Below, piece by piece: positions 59,517-64,000 of a DNA stretch of 64,000 bases. The stretch covers positions 158,758 to 222,757 of the forward strand of contig NZ_SMKV01000006.1 of the NCBI RefSeq assembly GCF_004348445.1. Direction: 5' to 3'. Source of the DNA: Saccharopolyspora aridisoli. GTDB taxonomy: Bacteria; Actinomycetota; Actinomycetes; Mycobacteriales; Pseudonocardiaceae. Below the pieces are notes generated by a model. That model had not been told where the DNA came from. It was given only the letters and a program-made list of their open reading frames with translations, and made no database searches. Positions within the stretch are counted from its first letter, which is position 1. Every line of letters starts with the position of its first letter. Position numbers and translations under genes: made by a program.

Positions 59517-60400
59517 CAGCTGGGGATGAGCCAGAACAGCATCATCCACGCCAGCGGTGCCGACGGGAGCAGCGAATCCATCCGGTCCATCAGGCCACCG
59601 TGACCGGGCAGCAGGCTGCCCATGTCCTTGATGCCCAGGTCGCGCTTGATCACCGACTCCATCAGGTCGCCGATCGTCGCGCTGCACACCAGCGCGGCGC
59701 CGACCAGCACGCCCATCCACCACTGGCCGTCGAGCAGCAGCCACACCGACAGCGCACCGGCCAGGACGCCGCCGACCAATGACCCGCCGAAGCCCTCCCA
59801 GGACTTCTTCGGGCTGATCACAGGCGCCATCGGGTGCTTGCCGAACAGCACGCCGAACGCGTACCCACCGGTGTCCGAGGCAACCACGCAGATCAGGAAC
59901 ACCAATGCCCGGAACGCACCGTCCTCCGGGCGCACCAGCATCGCGGCGAACGCCGTGAACAGCGGCACGTAAGCGGCGGTGAACACCGAGGCGGTCACGT
60001 CGCGCAGGTATCCGTCGATGCCGTCGCGGAACCGCCAGACCAGGCAGCCCAGCACGGTGATCGCGAACGAGATCAGGATGCCGCGCAGCCCGAACGGCCA
60101 GGACAGCCACATCATGGCCTGCCCGCCGACCAGCACCGGGACTAATGACACCCGGATGCCCGCCGCGCGTCGCACGGCCTGGGCCAGCTCGATGGTCGAC
60201 ACCAGAGCAGCCGCTGCGGCGATGCCGATGAACACGAACCGCACCATCAGCAACGAGAGGATGACGGCCGCCCCGAGCACGACCCCGACGCCGATGGCGG
60301 CGCGGAGGTCACGACCGGCCCGGGATGGACGCGAAGGCGGGTCCGGAACGTCGTCGGCCGACATTCCGGACTCGTCTGCACACTGGCCGGGCGTCACCAC
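59516..60400 (-). CDS. cdsA: Phosphatidate cytidylyltransferase
   Basis: 294 residues, with eight membrane segments. The CdsA signature SDTGGYAFGVLFGKHPMAPVISPKKSWEG (shortened) runs from about residue 170, and the end has the IGDLMESVIKRDLGIKDMGSLLPGHGGLMDRMDS pattern (shortened). It makes CDP-diacylglycerol from phosphatidate and CTP. Its GTG start directly follows the frr stop (TGAGTG), so the two are coupled. The N-terminus has an extra 30-residue acidic, Pro-rich stretch before the first TM; an internal start near residue 13 is possible. Confidence 0.94.
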   Translation of the reverse strand: MVTPGQCADESGMSADDVPDPPSRPSRAGRDLRAAIGVGVVLGAAVILSLLMVRFVFIGIAAAAALVSTIELAQAVRRAAGIRVSLVPVLVGGQAMMWLSWPFGLRGILISFAITVLGCLVWRFRDGIDGYLRDVTASVFTAAYVPLFTAFAAMLVRPEDGAFRALVFLICVVASDTGGYAFGVLFGKHPMAPVISPKKSWEGFGGSLVGGVLAGALSVWLLLDGQWWMGVLVGAALVCSATIGDLMESVIKRDLGIKDMGSLLPGHGGLMDRMDSLLPSAPLAWMMLFWLIPS

Positions 60401-60958
60401 TCAGACCTCGAGGAGTTCCGCTTCCTTGTGCTTGAGCAAGTCGTCGACCTGACCGGTGTAGCGGTGGGTCAGGTTGTCGAGTTCCTTCTCCGCACGCGAA
60501 CCCTCGTCCTCGCCGGCTTCGCCGTCCTTGACGATGCGCTCGATCTCTTCCTTCACCTTCCGGCGGATGCCGCGGATGGTGACCCGGCCTTCCTCGCCCT
60601 TGGTCTTGGCGAGCTTGACCATCTCCTTGCGGCGCTCCTCGGTCATCTGCGGAATCGCGACGCGGATCAGCTGGCCGTCGTTGGACGGGTTGACCCCGAG
60701 GTCGGAGTCGCGGATCGCCTTCTCCATCGCCTGGATCTGGCTGCCGTCGTAGGGCTTGATGACGACCAGCCGAGCCTCCGGGACGGAGACGCTGGCGAGC
60801 TGGTTCAGCGGCGTCGGCGATCCGTAGTAGTCGACGACGATGCCGGAGAACATCGCGGGGTTCGCGCGACCGGTGCGGACGGAGGCCAGCTCATCCTTGG
60901 CCACCTCCACAGCCTTTTGCATCTTCTCCTCGCCTTCGAGAAGAGCTTCGTCGATCAC
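60401..60958 (-). CDS. frr: Ribosome recycling factor
   Basis: 185 residues, the invariant length. The family features are all visible: [25 protein letters not shown], the [29 protein letters not shown] stretch, and [13 protein letters not shown] near the end. With EF-G it splits post-termination ribosomes. It sits between pyrH and cdsA in the usual order. Confidence 0.97.
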   Translation of the reverse strand: MIDEALLEGEEKMQKAVEVAKDELASVRTGRANPAMFSGIVVDYYGSPTPLNQLASVSVPEARLVVIKPYDGSQIQAMEKAIRDSDLGVNPSNDGQLIRVAIPQMTEERRKEMVKLAKTKGEEGRVTIRGIRRKVKEEIERIVKDGEAGEDEGSRAEKELDNLTHRYTGQVDDLLKHKEAELLEV

Positions 60959-61059
60959 GGCTGCTCCTTAAGTCTGCCGACCAGTGGACTTTGCAAGTGT
61001 TGCGCGTCGCTCGGCTCGCTTCCCAGGCGGCCTCACGACCAGATCAGGATCCAGCACCA

Positions 61060-61809
61060 TCAAAGCTGCTCGGCGCTCGGGGTGCTGACCAGCGTGCCGA
61101 TCTTCTCACCGCCGACCGCCCGGGCGATGTTGCCTTCCTCCATAAGGTTGAACACCAGGATCGGCATGTCGTTGTCCATGCACAGGCTGAACGCCGTGGC
61201 GTCGGCGACCTTCAGGCCGCGTTCCAGCACCTCGCGGTGGGTGATGTGCTCGAACAGCTTCGCGTCCGGCGTGGTCTTGGGGTCGGCCGTGTAGACGCCG
61301 TCGACGGCCTTGGCCATCAGCACGACCTCGCAGCCGATCTCCAGCGCCCGTTGCGCAGCGGTGGTGTCGGTGGAGAAGTACGGCATGCCGGTGCCGGCAC
61401 CGAAGATGACCACGCGGCCCTTCTCCATGTGCCGCATCGCGCGCCTCGGGATGTAGGGCTCGGCGACCTGACCCATGGTGATCGCGGTCATCACCCGGGT
61501 GTCGATCCCGTGCTCGCGTTCGAGGAAGTCCTGCAGCGCCAGGCAGTTCATCACCGTGCCCAGCATCGCCATGTAGTCGCCGCGCGCGCGGTCCATGCCG
61601 CGCTGCTGCAGCTCTGCGCCGCGGAAGAAGTTCCCACCGCCGATCACGATGGCGACCTCGACCCCGTCGGCGACGATCTCGCCGATCTGGCGGGCCACGG
61701 TGGCGACCACTTCGGGATCGATTCCGACGCCGCCGCCGCCGAACATCTCGCCGCCGAGCTTGAGCAGCACGCGACCGTAACCACGCTTCGCCGGGCCGTC
61801 GTCGGTCAC
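61060..61809 (-). CDS. pyrH: UMP kinase
   Basis: 249 residues from GTG 61809 (GGAGG 7 bases upstream). An amino-acid-kinase fold with [52 protein letters not shown] and the DMPILVFNL motif. It phosphorylates UMP with ATP and is allosterically controlled by UTP and GTP in related bacteria. It lies between tsf and frr with a terminator hairpin upstream, so it may have its own promoter. Confidence 0.97.
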   Translation of the reverse strand: MTDDGPAKRGYGRVLLKLGGEMFGGGGVGIDPEVVATVARQIGEIVADGVEVAIVIGGGNFFRGAELQQRGMDRARGDYMAMLGTVMNCLALQDFLEREHGIDTRVMTAITMGQVAEPYIPRRAMRHMEKGRVVIFGAGTGMPYFSTDTTAAQRALEIGCEVVLMAKAVDGVYTADPKTTPDAKLFEHITHREVLERGLKVADATAFSLCMDNDMPILVFNLMEEGNIARAVGGEKIGTLVSTPSAEQL

Positions 61810-61943
61810 TTTGAATCCTCCCGCGAGGTCTTGAGTGTGCACTTCGTCAACTGAGGTGCGGGTCGAAAACCGAGTACCCGCCTCGTGAGCGACCGATACC
61901 CGGCGCGGCCCCGCGAGCGCGGAACCGCCCTTACCTTGCAAAA

Positions 61944-61975
61944 GCGCCCCGCCTCGAACAACGAAGGCGGGGCGC
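61944..61975 (-). terminator. Terminator after tsf
   Basis: A perfect 11-bp stem (GCGCCCCGCCT / AGGCGGGGCGC) with a 10-nt loop, followed on the minus strand by TTTTGC. It lies about 80 bases after the tsf stop and separates tsf from pyrH. Confidence 0.8.
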
Positions 61976-62057
61976 CGTGCCGTCATCCACGGCCGCCGGG
62001 GCCGGTGCGCCGGCCGAACCCCACCGGGGTGCGACCGGCAGCCGCCGCGGCGCGGGC

Positions 62058-62873
62058 TCAGGCCTGTCCGACCTCGAACCGGACGAACCCGGTCACGGTC
62101 ACACCGGCCTCGTCCAGCAGGGCCTTGACGGTCTTCTTGTTGTCCTGCACGGACGGCTGGTCCAGCAGGCAGTTCTCCTTGAAGAAGCCGTTGAGGCGAC
62201 CCTCGATGATCTTCGGGATGGCCTTCTCCGGCTTGCCCTCCTCCTTGGCGGTCTCCTCGGCGATCCGGCGCTCGTTGGCCTGGATGTCCTCGGGGACCTC
62301 GTCGCGGGAGAGGTAGGTCGGCTTGAGCGCGGCGACCTGCATCGCGGCACCGCGAGCGGCGTCCGCGTCGTCACCGGTGTACTCGACCAGCACGCCGACC
62401 GCCGGGGGCAGGTCCGCGGAACGGCGGTGCAGGTAGGTGGCCACCTGACCGTCGAACTTCTTGACCCGGCGCAGCTCCAGCTTCTCGCCGATCTTGGCGG
62501 AGAGCTCCTGCACGGCGTCGGCCACGGTCTTGTCGTCCAGCTTCGCGGCCAGCGCGGAGTCGACGTCGGTCGCGCCCGCGGCGGCGGCCGCTGCGACGAC
62601 CTTGTTGGCCAGCTCGATGAACTCGTCGTTCTTGGCGACGAAGTCCGTCTCGCTGTTGATCTCGATCAGCACGCCGCCCTCGGCGACGACCAGGCCCTCG
62701 GCAGTGGCGCGCTCGGCACGCTTGCCCACGTCCTTGGCACCCTTGATGCGCAGGCTCTCGACAGCCTTGTCGAAGTCGCCCTCGTTCTGCTCAAGAGCCT
62801 TCTTGCAGTCCATCATGCCGGCGCCGGTCAGCTCGCGAAGACGCTTGACGTCGGCCGCACTGAAGTTCGCCAT
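62058..62873 (-). CDS. tsf: Translation elongation factor EF-Ts
   Basis: 271 residues. The [10 protein letters not shown] core motif, the N-terminal [14 protein letters not shown] and the later FVRFEVGQ end are all present. It recharges EF-Tu with GTP. ATG at 62873. It follows rpsB, as in nearly all bacteria, with a strong attenuator-like hairpin between them. Confidence 0.97.
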   Translation of the reverse strand: MANFSAADVKRLRELTGAGMMDCKKALEQNEGDFDKAVESLRIKGAKDVGKRAERATAEGLVVAEGGVLIEINSETDFVAKNDEFIELANKVVAAAAAAGATDVDSALAAKLDDKTVADAVQELSAKIGEKLELRRVKKFDGQVATYLHRRSADLPPAVGVLVEYTGDDADAARGAAMQVAALKPTYLSRDEVPEDIQANERRIAEETAKEEGKPEKAIPKIIEGRLNGFFKENCLLDQPSVQDNKKTVKALLDEAGVTVTGFVRFEVGQA

Positions 62874-63017
62874 CGTGCGTAGTCCGTCCCTGTTGATACG
62901 GAGGTGGAAGATCTTTTGCGAATGCTCGACCCGGCACCGCGCGATGCGCCGCGATCAGCGGCCGTGCTCTCGGCCCGGCGTGGGTCGGTTGCCAGTGTGA
63001 CTGGCGGGAAGCCTGAT

Positions 63018-63058
63018 CGCGCTGCGCACCCGCTGATCTTCGGCGGGTGCGCAGCGCG
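63018..63058 (-). terminator. Attenuator-like hairpin between rpsB and tsf
   Basis: A perfect 16-bp stem (CGCGCTGCGCACCCGC at 63018-63033, GCGGGTGCGCAGCGCG at 63043-63058) with a 9-nt loop starts 6 bases after the rpsB stop. It probably makes tsf expression lower than rpsB or partly independent of it, as in the classic rpsB-tsf operon. Confidence 0.85.
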
Positions 63059-63063
63059 AGTGA

Positions 63064-63888
63064 TCAGGACTGCGCGGGCTGCTGCTCGCCACCCTCGGTG
63101 GCCTGGCCGGAACCGGCCAGCAGCTCCTTCTCCCACTCGGCCAGCGGCTCGCCGCCGGCCGGCTTCTCCTCGCCGCCCTCGGAGGCGCCGTTGTTGCGGC
63201 CGCTGCGGGCCATCAGGCCCTCGGCAACACCATCGGCGACCACGCGGGTCAGCAGCGCGGCGGAGCGGATCGCGTCGTCGTTGCCCGGGATCGGGTAGTC
63301 GACCTCGTCCGGGTCGCAGTTGGTGTCCAGGATCGCGACAACCGGGATGCCCAGCTTGCGAGCCTCGCCAACGGCGATGTGCTCCTTCTTGGTGTCCACG
63401 ATCCACACGGCGCTGGGCACCTTGGACATGTCGCGGATACCGCCGAGCGTCTTCTCCAGCTTGTCCTTCTCGCGGGTCAGCATCAAGATTTCCTTCTTGG
63501 TGCGACCCTCGAAGCCACCGGTCTGCTCCATGGTCTCGAGTTCCTTGAGACGCTGCAGACGGCGGTGAACGGTCTGGAAGTTGGTGAGCATGCCGCCCAG
63601 CCAGCGCTGGTTGACGTACGGCATGCCGACCCGCAGAGCCTGCTCGGAGATCGCTTCCTGCGCCTGCTTCTTGGTGCCGACGAACAGGATCGTGCCCCCG
63701 TGGGCGACGGTCTGCTTGATGAAGTCGAACGCACCATCGATGTAGGTCAGCGTCTGCTGCAGGTCGATGATGTAGATGCCGTTGCGCTCGGTGAAGATGT
63801 AGCGCTTCATCTTCGGGTTCCAGCGACGGGTCTGGTGCCCGAAGTGCACGCCGCTGTCGAGCAGCTGCTTCATGGTGACGACGGCCAT
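63064..63888 (-). CDS. rpsB: 30S ribosomal protein S2
   Basis: 274 residues. The start [28 protein letters not shown] and the internal [28 protein letters not shown] and [11 protein letters not shown] segments define S2. A Glu/Gly-rich C-terminal tail is typical of actinobacteria. It is followed by tsf, pyrH, frr and cdsA. The 112 bp upstream in the window contain the leader hairpin. Confidence 0.98.
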   Translation of the reverse strand: MAVVTMKQLLDSGVHFGHQTRRWNPKMKRYIFTERNGIYIIDLQQTLTYIDGAFDFIKQTVAHGGTILFVGTKKQAQEAISEQALRVGMPYVNQRWLGGMLTNFQTVHRRLQRLKELETMEQTGGFEGRTKKEILMLTREKDKLEKTLGGIRDMSKVPSAVWIVDTKKEHIAVGEARKLGIPVVAILDTNCDPDEVDYPIPGNDDAIRSAALLTRVVADGVAEGLMARSGRNNGASEGGEEKPAGGEPLAEWEKELLAGSGQATEGGEQQPAQS

Positions 63889-63913
63889 GGCCTGTGTTCA
63901 CCTCTTGAGTCGG

Positions 63914-63935
63914 GCGCGCCCTCTGCCGGGCGCGC
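63914..63935 (-). other. Hairpin in the rpsB leader
   Basis: GCGCGCCC (63914-63921) pairs with GGGCGCGC (63928-63935) 26 bases upstream of the rpsB ATG. It could be a terminator of an upstream gene, or an S2 autoregulatory leader element. The window edge prevents a decision. Confidence 0.4.
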
Positions 63936-64000
63936 GTTGGGTTGCCGCGACGAGCCGGGTGACTCGCCGCCCTGGTGCCCGGCCCAGATCCCCCACCCAC

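Overview
The window is a 64-kb piece of a high-GC actinomycete chromosome, most likely from the Pseudonocardiaceae (Saccharopolyspora-like). The taxon is inferred from GC content of roughly 70 percent, frequent GTG/TTG starts, a mycothione reductase, DUF1876 and DUF2631 proteins, a type VII secretion (ESX) module, an ElaA-type acetyltransferase and the Actinobacteria-typical order dxr-rip1-ispG-GNAT-PBP-map. No rRNA, tRNA, insertion sequence, prophage or CRISPR array was seen.

Region 1 (1-18.3 kb, mostly minus strand) is a cobalamin locus. A riboswitch-led unit runs NiCoT cobalt permease, cobH, cbiX, cysG/cobA (cut by the window edge). Downstream of cobO (14.1 kb) a tightly overlapping operon runs cobO, cobB, cobI, cobM, cbiD, cobL, cbiG-cbiH fusion, a small 2[4Fe-4S] ferredoxin and, 39 bp later, an aromatic-amino-acid decarboxylase homologue. 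A second riboswitch precedes a fused ChlI-ChlD chelatase motor protein, and a third (27.7 kb) precedes cobN. cobQ lies at 35-36.6 kb. The set mixes early-cobalt markers (CbiX, CbiD, CbiG) with the late-insertion CobN/ChlID chelatase.

Region 2 (18.3-36 kb) is a mixed accessory and metabolic stretch. It holds two secreted trypsin-like proteases around a LysE exporter, an MFS permease and a LysR regulator; a KDG kinase/KDPG aldolase/2-hydroxyacid dehydrogenase operon; a PEBP protein; a VanZ-RDD-like membrane protein; mycothione reductase; a peptidase E-like protein; and an orphan antitoxin.

Region 3 (36.8-40.8 kb) is a lower-GC type VII secretion-associated cassette: YbaB-like protein, EspC/WXG100-like protein, large secreted-effector-like protein. 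It is followed by a membrane protein and a frameshifted membrane protein gene.

Region 4 (40.8-50.2 kb) is a conserved core block: map, an orphan VapC-like toxin, PBP transpeptidase, GNAT, ispG, the rip1 site-2 protease, dxr and two small membrane proteins. Region 5 (50.3-58.6 kb) carries an esterase, rlmN, a Mn/Zn ABC transporter with its DtxR-type regulator, a VOC protein, and an ECF41-type sigma factor facing a carboxymuconolactone-decarboxylase-like gene across two overlapping promoters that match the ECF41 consensus. Region 6 (58.8-64 kb) is the translation and lipid block rpsB, tsf, pyrH, frr, cdsA and a methyltransferase.

Non-coding structure stands out. There are three cobalamin riboswitches, several long perfect-stem terminators (two bidirectional), a ~160-bp structured repeat that abuts the stop codons of two unrelated genes and shows one compensatory stem change, and shorter dispersed intergenic motifs.
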